In this document: positions 54,201 through 63,994 of the stretch, piece after piece
How the letters are laid out: every line of letters starts with the position of its first letter
Numbering within the stretch: the first letter of the stretch is position 1
Assembly (NCBI GenBank): GCA_002205965.3
Contig: NADL03000194.1
Coordinates: 1-64,000, forward strand
Source of the DNA: Kappaphycus alvarezii
Taxonomy: Eukaryota > Rhodophyta > Florideophyceae > Gigartinales > Solieriaceae
Direction of reading: 5' to 3'
Length of the DNA: 64,000 nucleotides
Made by a program: the position numbers and the translations under genes
Notes under the pieces: generated by a model
What the model was told of the DNA's origin: nothing
Database searches by the model: none
What the model saw: the letters and a program-made list of their open reading frames with translations, nothing else

Positions 54201-55688
54201 AAAAATTCATGTTTCAAAAATTCCTCCCGACTCGAATGTAATATCCAGTCACGTTTTATACAAAATAAAAATTTTGGATGATGGAAAATATTATTGCAAG
54301 GCTCGAATTGCTCCGCATGGAAATGAGGATAAGGAGAAAAATAATTTGAGAACTGATTCGGAATCTTGTTCTCCGATGGCAATTAGAATTCTCTTATCAA
54401 TTGCTACAATTTTTAAATGGAATTTATCAAAGGTTGATGTGAAGTCTGCATTTTTACAATCTGGATCAGCATTACGAGATGTTTATGTGAGACCTCCTCG
54501 GGAATGCTCCGAAAAATCCTTCTATTGGTTATTACTGTCTGCTTCATATGGGTTAGTCAACGCGAATGCAAAATGGCAAATACACTCTGATAATACTTTC
54601 TTTGACCTCGGATTGAAATCAGTCGTTTATATACCCCAATTATTTTTCATGAGTTTAAAAGGATCCTTAATTCTGCTTGTTGTTAAATTGGTCGATGATA
54701 TACTTATTACTGGACAAAAAAATTAAGAAGCAATTTATCCAAGATCTTGGGAAAGTATATAAGCTTGGTACAATCGTACATAGTCCTGGATCTTTTTATT
54801 TCAATGGAGTTAAAATCATGCAGTTTGATGACTATAAAATTAATGTCTCAGCTGATGATAAGCTAAATGGACTGGAACCCCATTCAATATCAAGAAATCG
54901 TCGAAAACAACCTGATGAAGAAATGAACTCATTTGAAAACTTTGCTTTTAATTCGTTAAACGGATCAATTGTCTATTTGGGTATGGTTGCATCTCCAGTG
55001 TCTGCCTTTACAGCAAGTTATTTACAACAGAAAAGGTCAAATCCGTTGGTTCGTGATTTATCTATCCAATCTTCTATGCTTCGGAATTTAAAATCTTTTG
55101 GTTCTACAAGCACGTATCGGCGCCCGGAAGTTTCTGGAAATTTCAATTTATCAGTTGTTGTTTTTTCTGATGCAGGAAAACCAGCCGGATCGACAAATGC
55201 TCAACTTGGATGTATTGGTGGGTTGCTAATTGGCTCCTTAAATTGTAATTCAATATTTCATACAATTTATTGGCATTCACATCTATCTCGGCGTCCTGTT
55301 AAATCTATTGCATCTGGTGAAATATTGGCTGCTGGTGAAGCTATCGAGGAAGGAAAAATTATTGCAGCAGCATACAGTACACTTCTAAATATCAATATTC
55401 CTCTTCATGTTGCTGTTGATTCAAAAGATCTATTCAGCTCTCTATCTACTTGTCGTGTGCCTGAAGATAAATCTATTAGAGCGGATGTTCAATTAATTCG
55501 ATATAATTTCGAAACGAACAAAATCAAGAAAATGCTATGGATACCCTGGTTCAATTAATCCTTCCGACCCGCTCACAAAAAAGGACAGTCCTGTATCTGA
55601 CATGCTCAAGCTCCTTTTATTTGATGGATCTATACCTATGGATATGAGTAATATTTTATCTCGGGATTCATCTCAGTCAACAGGATAA
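51276..55688 (+). pseudogene. Copia-1 Gag-Pol, frameshifted
   Basis: Starts MGPDRPEIPSRPKFSWDL; a one-base shift near 51410 leads into SNSNKVPKAVQGLVLQ, then RALDICKKIPDTEIQSENGA. The zinc knuckle CDRCGEIGHWAYEKDKC (52055-52105) has spacing CX2CX4HX7C instead of HX4C. The protease is LLDDGAPYSGMG (about 52255), DDGA rather than DSG/DTG. Integrase: HKHVCGH ... CKFC, then CVDHFFV, GDQAFDND and NYIESKHKILRD, keeping the D, D, E set in shifted frames. RT: CKARIAPHG, KVDVKSAFLQSG and KLVDDILITG. RNase H: VVFSDAGKP, ASGEILAAGEA and AVDSKDLFSSL, then SDPLTKK and the stop at 55686-55688. Six or so frameshifts. Sequence style differs strongly from Copia-2; a GalEa-like clade is possible but untested. 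Confidence 0.85.
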
Positions 55689-55705
55689 ATTTAATTCAAT
55701 ATTTC

Positions 55706-55718
55706 AAAGGGGAAGTAG
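55706..55718 (+). other. Copia-1 polypurine tract
   Basis: AAAGGGGAAGTAG immediately before the 3' LTR. Confidence 0.75.
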
Positions 55719-56272
55719 TGTGAAAATTGACCAAATATTTTAATCTCTATCCCGGTGTCCTACAGTGATGCTGAATTGTGGAGCAATATTTTTATTGAGG
55801 CCCACAATTTATATTTATTATGAATCATCAAGGAATAATTTTATCTATTTTACACTGGCACTATTTTATGCTGAATTCAGTGTGAAATAATTTTTATGTC
55901 CTACAGTTGGGTTTTTATATTATACAGGCTATAATTACTACATTTATGCTACCAACAAATTATTATCTGGATGATTGCTTACCTGGAAAATACTGCAATA
56001 ATTATTGCTGAGCCTAAATTATGTCTACCAAAATTATTGAACGGCTCACCTGATTTTTGTAGCAGGTTCACCCTGGCGTAGAGTATAAGTAGTCTAGGTT
56101 GTTAGAAATATTTTTACATCCTCGGGCTATCGAAATATTCCCCTCGATCAGATATTATTAAATTTGGTTTTCTATTCATTATTCATTCTAAGTCCGATTG
56201 TGGCATTTATTTATTTATTCAAGTTGGAACTATTTATTATTATTTGGATCTACCTATCCCAATTATTTTGCA
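55719..56272 (+). repeat. Copia-1 3' LTR
   Basis: 554 bp, partner of 50723-51272. Confidence 0.92.
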
Positions 56273-58076
56273 AACAGGCAGTGAATCCCAGCACTCCGTT
56301 GGCCAAGAAGGACGGGACTCCCCGACCCATCGCCGTTGGTGAAACGCTTCGTAGATTGATGGACAGCTGCTTGATGAAACGAGCAACGAGAAAAGCTGCC
56401 AACTATTTCCAACCGCTGCAACTGGGCATCGCCACAAAGGCCAGCACCGACACCATCGTCCACAGTGTCCGTAGGGTTGTTGACAAGTTTGGGACTCGAT
56501 CTGAGTACGCTAAGCTCACAGTACACCTATCCCTGCCCAAATGCAGGGTCTGGTGGCCTACAGCGCCGTCGGCGCCCGTTTAATGCTTATAACCGAAGGA
56601 GCTGAAGCAAGAATATAGCAAGGTTACACTTGTCCTAAACGCCCCCGTCGGTTACTCGGACTGGACGAACAAATTCTTCACCACTCAATTCCAGTCCCTC
56701 GAACCGTTCCTTGAAGCCTTCATTCACATTAACAATACGCAAGTGGTTTTTCAGCTTTTGCGCAATTGCTTCGGGTTATGCAAGATAGGATACCCCCTTC
56801 ACGTGGTGCCACCCTCTTGCATGGCGGATAGGGCCGCTATGTTCGACGCCATGATAGAGCGATGTCTCCGGACACTCGCCGGAGGAGTACTGGACTCGGA
56901 TATATTCCGAGAACTCCAACTACCGGTGAAACCCCTGGACCCTAAGGAACCCACCCTCGGCTTAAGGTTCACATCGGCGAAAAGCATCGCGGGGGCCGCT
57001 TTCCTTGCCTCCAGCGCAGCTGCGAACAGGCTGGCCACCGGAATCTTGCCGGCACCTATCGCCGATCTTACGACGTACAATAATGCCGTCCGCGCCCACC
57101 GAATATGGTCGATCTCCTGTCTGCCCTCATGACTCCTACCCTTTAGTGTATTTTGCTCAAGCAAAACCCCTCCGCAACAGACACTAGCGGAAGCAGTCCA
57201 TGCGGCAGTACAAGAAGAGATCCCTCTCGGCAACCAACGAATTCAGGCTTTACGGGCTTGATGGGCCTTCCCGGCGCAAGGAATAGGTATATTGAGCTCC
57301 GTGCCCCGGCCTCAAGACCAATATTGACGCCCATGAGTTCTCACTGTGGCTCCAGTACTACCTCCAAGTCCCGCTCTTCGCCCCAGACACGCCGTGCCCA
57401 CGCACAAACTGCCCTGAGGTCCTGACTGCCACTGGGATCACCTCATGCACTGCCTACATGGTGGTCTCCGCACCCGACGACACGACCGTCGAGTCGTCCT
57501 CCTCGCCCAAGGCTTGCAGAAGGCAGCCCGTCATCCGGCCATCGAGCGGCGACAGGGGCTTCACAACACAAGGCCGGATATCCAGGCAATGGGTAGCAAC
57601 GGAGGAACGGACTTTTTTGACCTCACTTTCGTCAATCCTCTTGCGCCCTCCAATAGGAGAGTGCGTACTTTCAACCCACTCACCTCCCTCAACGCAGCCA
57701 TCTCCGCAAAACGTAGAAGGTATGAGCCACTGCTCGCGACGGCTGCTAGACGAAGGCTTGTGCCCATCCCAATATCCACCCTTGGAGGCTGGCACCCAGA
57801 CGCGTACGTGGTGCTAGCAGATGTCGCGCGGAACGTGGCCGTTCGAGAGATGCAGACCTATGGGATGGTTAGAGAGGTGCTCACCAAAAGGCACGCTGCT
57901 GCTGCCGACATGTCCAACGCGGCATGCCTGTTCGCTGGCATTGAGCCGGCCCTGTAAGGAAGGTCACGTACTGTAGTGTTACCCATCAGCGATGACTTAT
58001 CCCGCATAACGCTTTAGCCGTGTGGATGTAACCGACCACATTTTCCATGCACTAAAATAACCCAAAAATTCCTCCT
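56273..58076 (+). mobile_element. RLE-3 copy 2 (L11), palm deleted
   Basis: Begins at AACAGGCAGTGAATCCC, exactly the sequence found intact at 43200 in copy 1. RT sequence runs to YAKLTV (about 56520), then jumps to HLSLPKCRVWWPTAP, deleting motifs A-C including YHDD. The thumb, knuckle and RLE follow (57445-57957: RHDRRVVLLAQGLQKAA, RPDIQAMGSNGGTDFFDLTF, NAACLFAGIEPAL). The tail ends near 58076. It carries the same two internal stops as copy 1 in the MGLPGAR-region. The endonuclease frame is open to its natural stop, whereas copy 1 has a one-base loss near 50338. Confidence 0.75.
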
Positions 58077-58262
58077 TTACTTCTAAGCGGCATTGGCGGG
58101 GTCTGTTGAAAGTTGCACAAGCTGCTATCCGGAGTTACAGTAGCGAAAGGAGGGAAAAAAGGGGTTTGTTTACTGTACTGTGGCAGGTGTATTGGCTGCA
58201 ACCCAATCAAATTACATATCTGAGTGTTACACTGGATCCAGAAAATGAAAGGCGCGTACTGA
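58077..58262. repeat. Shared 3' flank of RLE-3, copy 2
   Basis: Matches 50549-50722 and continues uninterrupted through CGTACTGAG, the site at which Copia-1 begins in the other copy. Confidence 0.8.
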
Positions 58263-58275
58263 GTCTGGAAAAGAC

Positions 58276-58829
58276 TGCAAAATAATTGGGATAGGTAGAA
58301 CCAAATAATAATAAATAGTTCCAACTTGAATAAATAAATAAATGCCACAATCGGACTTAGAATGAATAATGAATAGAAAACCAAATTTAATAATATCTGA
58401 TCGAGGGGAATATTTCGATAGCCCGAGGATGTAAAAATATTTCTAACAACCTAGACTACTTATACTCTACACCAGGGTGAACCTGCTACAAAAATCAGGT
58501 GAGCCGTTCAATAATTTTGGTAGACATAATTTAGGCTCAGCAATAATTATTGCAGTATTTTCCAGGTAAGCAATCATCCAGATAATAATTTGTTGGTAGC
58601 ATAAATGTAATAATTGTAGCGTGTATAATATAAAAACCCAACTGTAGGACATAAAAATTATTTCACACTGAATTCAGCATAAAATAGTGCCAGTGTAAAA
58701 TAGATAAAATTATTCCTTGATGATTCATAATAAATATAAATTGTGGGCCTCAATAAAAATATTGCTCCACAATTCAGCATCAATGTAGGACACCGGGATA
58801 GAGATTAAAATATTTGGTCAATTTTCACA
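58276..58829 (-). mobile_element. Copia-1 solo LTR (inverted) with perfect 5-bp duplication
   Basis: 554 bp, TGCAAAATAATTGGG ... CAATTTTCACA on the plus strand. AAGAC on both sides (58271-58275, 58830-58834). Confidence 0.92.
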
Positions 58830-58858
58830 AAGACTGCTGTGTCAGCGGCTTTGAAAGG

Positions 58859-58944
58859 GGGGAATTTTTGGATTATTTTAATGCATAGAAGATGCGGTCG
58901 GTTATATCGACGCCGCTAATGTGTTATGCGGAATAAGTTGTCGC
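58859..58944 (-). mobile_element. RLE-3 tail-only insertion (86 bp)
   Basis: Inverted copy of the RLE-3 end (compare 57990-58076), flanked by TGAAAGG (58852-58858 and 58945-58951). Confidence 0.7.
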
Positions 58945-58951
58945 TGAAAGG

Positions 58952-59112
58952 GTCCCGTGGGGTCAGCACAAGACATGAAAACTATCCATTAACGGTGCGC
59001 AAACACTGTGCAGACAAGGCTGTACGCCTGTACGTGCTATGGGAATTCTTTCGGAAAATAATCAGTCTGACTTTCCAATCTCGACAAATAACTGTTTTAA
59101 ATCTCAAATCAG
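58952..59112. other. No feature supported
   Basis: Short spacer between the tail-only insertion and the RLE-2 3' end. Confidence 0.4.
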
Positions 59113-60010
59113 TACAGGGGAAATGTGAGGTGTTTTAATATTTGAAAGATATGGTTGGTTGTGGCCCAAAATATCCTAGAGGGTGACCAGTACTATCTCT
59201 TTATTCTCCCGACAAAGCCAGTTCAAGGCCGGCCAGCAGGCATGCTTCGTTGGACATTACGGCCGCGGCAGCGTGCCTTTGGGTAAGCACCACTCGGACT
59301 TTGCCATAGGTCTCCTCGCCCCAACGGCCACGTTCCGCGCGACATCGTTTAGAACCTAATGAGTGTCTTGTTGTCAACATCACAAAGTGGATATAGGGAT
59401 AGGCAGGAGCCTACCTCTCACGGAGGTTACGATAAAATATTCATATCTTGTATGCTTCCCGGGGGCGGCCGCATTAAGGGGGCTCAGTGGATTAAAAGTG
59501 TGCACCCTCCTGTGGGATGGCGACAGCGGGTTGAAGAACGTGACATCAAAGAACTCCGCGCTTCTATTGCTTCCCATCTCCTGGTTGTCTAGCCTTGTGC
59601 GATGGACCCCGTCTCGCGGTTCGACAGCGGGGTGGGGGGCTGCTTTCTGAATGCATTGCACGAAGAGAACGACTTGAAGGTCATGTCGTCGAGTTCTGTG
59701 CCCACTGATAGGGGTAAATCGTCGGGAGAAGAGATATTCAGAACCAACCACCCCAAGAAGGAGGTGTTGCAAGCGACAAAAGTGCTACCGTGGTATAGTT
59801 GAACAAATAAAAAGGAGTGTATATGGGACAGAGTTGAGAGGGCTACAAGCAAGTATAAAAGGGGCAGGGTCTACCACTGATGCTCTGCGACCAGCTTAGG
59901 AAAAATTTTTCGTGGGTCTGAAGTTGACTCTCAACTTCCTACTACTCGGAGCTTGACCTGAAGTTGTCTGCCAACTTGCTTGACCTCTCCATGAGGAAGC
60001 AGTTTACTCA

Positions 60011-60020
60011 GCTTATATAG
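60011..60020 (-). promoter_or_regulatory. TATA box of X3 3' third
   Basis: Minus-strand CTATATAAGC followed by TGAGTAAACTGCTTCC, identical in layout to X1. Confidence 0.5.
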
Positions 60021-60147
60021 ACTTTTGGCTACCTGTAAAGTCCGAACAAAACTACAGAAGATACCAAGAAATGCATAAAAATACTTTGTGTGGACAATAT
60101 GCTCTAAGCAAAAGATACTTAAGAAACTAACAATTAATTTGGTCCTC

Positions 60148-60799
60148 TTATTTCCCATTCTCTAAATCAGATCCAAACAACTCCTCTAAAATATCCATGC
60201 TGTCCAAGCAGTCCCCACAAATATCTGCGAATGGCTCACAGCTCTCTATTCCCCCTGGGAGATATCTAGATTACTAAATATATCTCCATCCGGTTCCATC
60301 GTGGGCACAACTTGATCCATACTCTCCATTCCAGGCCCCACCAGTCCAACACTTTCCATTCCCCCTGTTCCCTCATCCTCCTCCTCCTCCTCCTCCTCCT
60401 CCTCCTCCTCCTCCTCCTCCCCATACTCCTCCTCATCCTCTTCCTCATCCTCCTCATCCTCCTCATCCTCCTCATCCTCCTCATCTTCTCATCCTCCTCA
60501 TCCTCCTCCTCCTTCTCCCGAGCCTCGTGCACTAGCTCAGGGGCTAACCATTCCTCGAAGGACTCCCCGCTCTCCTCCTCGACCTTCTCAGCCTCTCCCT
60601 CACTTACCTCCCTCGCTTCTTCTTCTATGAAGAGGCGGCGAGACGAAGGCCATTGATGGGACGGGAAGGGCGGTTTTTGGAAATAGGGACAGAGGGGCGA
60701 AGGTTGTTCATTTTGATAGACGTCGGGGAACGGGAGGCAATGTAGGGTGTTTTGGGTGTGTGGGGGGAGAGAGGTGATGAGTAAAATGATCGGGGGCAT
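60148..60799 (-). pseudogene. X3 acidic protein
   Basis: ATG at 60799, only 22 bp downstream of a TATTTAAA-type box. Residues 1-55 are Pro-rich; then RRLFIEEEAREVSEGEAEKV, ESFEEWLAPELVHEAREKEE and a run of Glu/Asp/Arg encoded by a (CTC/CTT)n tract whose length has shifted the frame. In the other frame it continues GTGGMESVGLVGPGMESMDQ and VVPTMEPDGDIFSNLDISQG. After one base loss in a G-run (about 60250) it ends CEPFADICGDCLDSMDIL ... GSDLENGK, stop at 60148-60150. Only two frame changes, both in simple repeats, so this is the best copy. Confidence 0.5.
60378..60525. repeat. (CTC)n/(CATCCTC)n simple repeat
   Basis: About 12 CTC units followed by CATCCTCCT units; it encodes the acidic tract of X3 on the minus strand. 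The equivalent tract in X2 is at 10310-10395. Confidence 0.9.
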
Positions 60800-60820
60800 T
60801 TGGAACTTAGAATAAAGGGG

Positions 60821-60830
60821 TTTAAATAGG
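60821..60830 (-). promoter_or_regulatory. TATTTAAA box upstream of X3 ORF
   Basis: Minus-strand CCTATTTAAA, 22-31 bp before the ATG. If transcription starts about 30 bp downstream the mRNA would be nearly leaderless. Confidence 0.45.
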
Positions 60831-61305
60831 CTCCCGGGCAGGTTCTATAGATTAGGAATAGGTAAAATAAATCTGCAAGGGATTTTGTAGTATTGCATTT
60901 GCGCCCTTTTTCTCAAAAAACGAATTTGGAGGAGGAGTAAGCAAAAAGGGAAAAAGAACTTGATTCGGGATCGAATCAGAGGGGTAGATACAGTATAAAA
61001 ATATCTAGATAAAATGGAAGTAAATTTGGGGAGGACCGCGGTAATGATAAGCGAGGTTCAGGGAGGACGAGGAAGGACCGGAACTATAAGCAAATTTGGA
61101 CAAGGAGAGGTAGTACAGTAAACTATAGGCCTGTAGATGACGGCGACAAAAAAAATCTGCGCCTAACACCCACCATGCTACAATGGAGGAGGTGATCCCG
61201 AAGCAGTCGAGGGTCTCGGGGCAGTTTCGTCTCGAGCACGGCACGTCCGAAGGGAACAGCGGGACTTGGAAGAGGTATTGGGGCCACACCGCGAATTCAC
61301 GAGAG

Positions 61306-61378
61306 GAGGGGAAAAGGTTCGGGTGTTTTACTCTTGGAAGATATATCCGATCTATCCCATGGTTTTCCTGACAGCCAC
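61306..61378 (-). mobile_element. RLE-1 tail-only insertion (73 bp)
   Basis: Flanked by a perfect 12-bp repeat AATTCACGAGAG (61294-61305, 61379-61390). It starts GAGGGGAAAAGGTTCGGGTG and ends in the CCATGGTTTTCCTGACAGCC part of the RLE-1 tail. Confidence 0.8.
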
Positions 61379-61390
61379 AATTCACGAGAG

Positions 61391-61440
61391 ATGGGGAGGT
61401 TTGGGTGCTTTACTCTTGGAATGTATGTTTCATCTATTGA
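61391..61440 (-). mobile_element. RLE-1 tail-only insertion (50 bp) at the same target
   Basis: Flanked by CACGAGAG (61383-61390, 61441-61448). It reads ATGGGGAGGTTTGGGTGC, then TTTACTCTTGGAATG. In RLE-2 (39455-39475) the corresponding site is uninterrupted. Confidence 0.75.
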
Positions 61441-61562
61441 CACGAGAGTCAATATTGGTCTTGAGACGGGAGCAAGGGGCGCAGTATACCGATTCCTTGG
61501 CACCGGGGAGGGCCATAGAGGCACGGAATGCTTGCCTTCTTTGATCCCCGGGTGGAATACTT

Positions 61563-61613
61563 TCCCAGACCGGATATATCTTCCAAGAGTAAAACACCCA
61601 AACCTTTCCCCCA
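61563..61613 (+). mobile_element. RLE-1 tail at junction of two RLE fragments
   Basis: ACCGGATATATCTTCC, then AAGAGTAAAACACCC-AAACCTTTCCCC, in plus orientation. To its left is minus-strand L13, to its right plus-strand L14. No clear duplication; it may mark a recombination junction. Confidence 0.6.
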
Positions 61614-63896
61614 CGAGGACGTAGCTCCATTCCCCGAGCAGACTTTACCCAGTTCCGACGAAATATTCACAACTTACATTCCAGTGCAATCACACAGATC
61701 CACACGCTTCTGATCCGTCCTGAGTGAATCGCTAGCAACTATCATGTGCGAATCATCGCGGGCATGTGTACAATGACGTACCGACGCCGCAGTGAAGTTG
61801 TCCAAAGTGTTTTTGTTTCCTTCTGTGATGCTTTTAAACACGTCAGCTCCCTCAAGAGATCCCGGTTCAAATGAGGCCCAATCCAGCAGAGACAAATTGA
61901 GGGAGCGGTTTGAACCATGGAACGCAGGGCAATTCTAATCATTTTGGCAAAAAGCTCTTAAACACGCATTTTCCAGAGCTCATACGACCCCAACGCCCCG
62001 AGAGCAGAAACAGGCCAACCTCCACCGGGCCATAAGACTCGCCAGAGAAGGCGCCTCTGGCAAAGCGGCACAGGCCCTAGGTTCATTAGGTGTCATTCCG
62101 GAAACAAAATGTGCGTCCGACACCCTTCGCGCAACGCATCCTCAAGCTCCAGGAGATGACGAGGAACGATTTGTAACCCCCACAGACCCCACAATCAAAC
62201 CGATTCGAAGGACGAAGTACTGCGAGTTGTTCGTTTTTTTCCACCCGGGTGTAGCCCCTGGCGGATCAGTCCTTCACCCTTTTCACGTTGATGAGCTATT
62301 AAAGGCCCCTACATCTTCCTCCCAGGAGGAATTCTCCCAATAACTCACAGAACTCGTGAAAGTATTGGCGTCTGGGAAAGCTCCCATAACGCTCGCACCC
62401 TGGGTTGCTTTAGCCCCACTCACGTCACTAACGAAGAAGGACATGACCCCGCGCCCCATTGCTATGGGGTAAACTTTAATAAGTCAAATTTACTGGGTAC
62501 CAACCCACATATCTACCACAGTAAATTAACCCCCCATTTCAAAAGAAGACTGGTGAGCAGCTGCCTCGCAATTCGAGTCGATGACAACGCACTACGCTGC
62601 TTTCAGCCGCTGCATGTCGGTATTGCCACAAAATCAGGAACTGACACTGTGGTTCACGGAGTACGGCGCATTGTCAACAATTCGGCACCAGTCCTGACTA
62701 TGCTCTTCTATCGGTGGACCTAAGGAACGACTTCAACCTCTGCAGCCGTGCAGGCTTTTCCAAGGCCGTCAAGAATCTTTTTCCGCAGTTACTACCCTGG
62801 GTTTTGTACTGCTACAACAACGATCCAGCGTTCGTATGGACTGGATTCGAGACGATACGGAGTGTCTTGGGAACTCAGCAAGGAGACCCACTCAGCGGCT
62901 TGCTTTTCGCCCTAGTCCTCCAACCTCTCGCTATAAAAATTCGTGAGTTGTTATCTTCATTCCCCGAAGAGGACACAGAGTTGGAAACCTTGCTTTTTAA
63001 ACTTTGATACCATGATGGTGGTTGTATTGTAGCCAAACACACGGCATTACTCGAGTTCATCGAAGTTTTGTCCTCCCTGGAAGGCAAACTTCTTGGGCTT
63101 CATCTCGCCAGCCAGAAATGCAAGATTTGGTGACCCACAGCCCCCGTCTTCTCAGTCCAAGCAGCCTACCCCGCTGACATGTTGCAGGAATACTGCGAAA
63201 GGGTTGTCATCTTGAACGCTCCGGTGGGTTATAATGCGTTCATGGAAAAGAACATCCTGGACAATTTCCACAACCTCGAACTTCTTATCATTGCCATCAC
63301 CAAGCTGGAAGACTCGCAAGTTTCGTTCCAACTACTTCGATGCTGTTTGGGGGGTCTACGAGTTGGAATCTTCTTCGAGTCGTTCCGCCTTCCTGTACAA
63401 GGAAAGGGGCCGAGAATTTTGACGGCCTATTCGAGAACTGTGTCCGACAATTGGCGGGTGGATTGCTTGATAGTACCATATTTAAGGAACTGCAACTGCC
63501 CATCAAGCCGATCGAGGACAAAAAGGCGACTTTTGGAATTGGCTTGACATCAGAGAACGACTTTTGCGTTGCTTCATTCCTCGCGTCCAAGACCGACTCG
63601 AGCCAGTTGTGCGCAAAATTCTTACCGGTTTCCACCAAACAACTGACCCATAGCAATGAAGCCCTCCAAGCTTTTGACATATGGAATGCCTCCTGTCGAT
63701 CTTCGGATAGACTTCCGTTTAGCAACTTCTGCTCAAACAACCCACCACCACAGAAGAAGCTTACGGACGCAGTCCACGCAGCTGCGCAGGAATAGTTACC
63801 GCCTGGCAATACCAGTACCCGTGCTTTCCGCGTCCTCATGTCACTACCTGGAGCTCAGGGATGGGTCCACTGTTCGCTTTGTGCGCTTTGTGCGCT
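61614..63896 (+). mobile_element. RLE-4 copy L14, decayed
   Basis: Linker remnants 61650-62230 in shifting frames; RT from about 62440. Motif A is VDLRNDFNLCSR (A to D change), motif B GTQQGDPLSGLLFALVLQP, then a stop, and motif C YHDGGCIVAKH, so the second catalytic aspartate of YHDD is lost. The thumb is at 63179-63547, and 63340-63795 reads LRVVPPSCTRKGAENFDGLF and FKELQLPIKPIEDKKATFGI. The copy is cut at 63896 by another RLE-1 tail near the window end. Contains an RLE-4 tail insertion at about 62484-62545. Confidence 0.65.
62484..62545 (+). mobile_element. RLE-4 tail-only insertion inside RLE-4 (about 60 bp)
   Basis: AAATTTACTGGGTACCAACC, then CACATATCTACCACAGTAAA, identical to the tail at 22575-22625. 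It interrupts the RPIAxGETLRRL / LVSSCLA region of L14. Flanking repeats (AAG) are too short to be sure of the duplication. Confidence 0.65.
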
Positions 63897-63994
63897 GTAG
63901 GTATACCCTTTTTGAGTCGATTGCGGTTGTCTGGAAAACCATGGGATAGGTCGGAAATATCTTCCAACAGTAAAACACCCAAACGTTTCCCCCT
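63897..63994 (+). mobile_element. RLE-1 tail-only insertion (about 98 bp)
   Basis: TAGGTATACCCTTTTTGAGT, then CGATTGCGGTTGTCTGGAAA and the tail to AAACGTTTCCCC, matching 17985-18072. The right side reads CTCTTTGT at the window end; CTTTGTGCGC lies just to the left (63877-63895), so a duplication CTTTGT... is likely. Confidence 0.75.

Larger units (their letters stand above)
50723..56272 (+). mobile_element. Copia-1, full-length A+T-rich Ty1/Copia-type element
   Basis: 5550 bp with LTRs of 550 and 554 bp. Flanks do not match (CGTAC on the left, AACAG on the right), unlike the two solo LTRs of the same family. The left flank is the 3' flank of RLE-3 and the right flank is the inside of RLE-3, so recombination between two insertions is likely. 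Base composition is far more A+T-rich than its surroundings. Confidence 0.9.
59706..61168 (-). mobile_element. X3: 1.46-kb LTR-like element with ORF
   Basis: Perfect CCCAC duplications at 59701-59705 and 61169-61173. Element-sense ends TGTTAGGCGC ... CCCCTATCA; the first and last seven bases are inverted repeats with one mismatch (TGTTAGG/TGATAGG). It contains a TATTTAAA-type box (60821-60830), the acidic ORF and the downstream TATA (60011-60020). No LTR pair or tRNA site lies inside, so it is a solo-LTR-like or non-autonomous unit. Confidence 0.75.
59113..61560 (-). mobile_element. RLE-2-like fragment L13, split by X3
   Basis: 3' part 59113-59705: tail (GGGGAAATGTGAGG...), C-terminus KVRVVLTQRHAAAAVMSNEA, RLE with EMGSNRSAEFFDVTF (59540s) and RHDLQVVLFVQCIQKAA. 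X3 interrupts at 59706. The element continues at 61174-61560 with GITSSI..., CSRRNCPETLDCF, FQVPLFPSDV and MALPGAKESVYCAPC in minus frames, itself broken by two RLE-1 tails. WHPD and RPDI blocks are degraded (RLDNQEMG). Confidence 0.65.

Noticed and set aside
50723..56272. Copia-1 flanks as evidence that it is not a real insertion.
   Set aside because: LTRs, primer site, polypurine tract and pol are all in order, and both solo LTRs of the family have perfect duplications; recombination explains the unmatched flanks.
59706..61168. X3 as a DNA transposon with TGWTAGG inverted ends.
   Set aside because: Not excluded, but 5-bp duplications, TG...CA-type ends and a U3/R-like promoter near the 3' end fit an LTR better, and the inverted repeat is only about seven bases.
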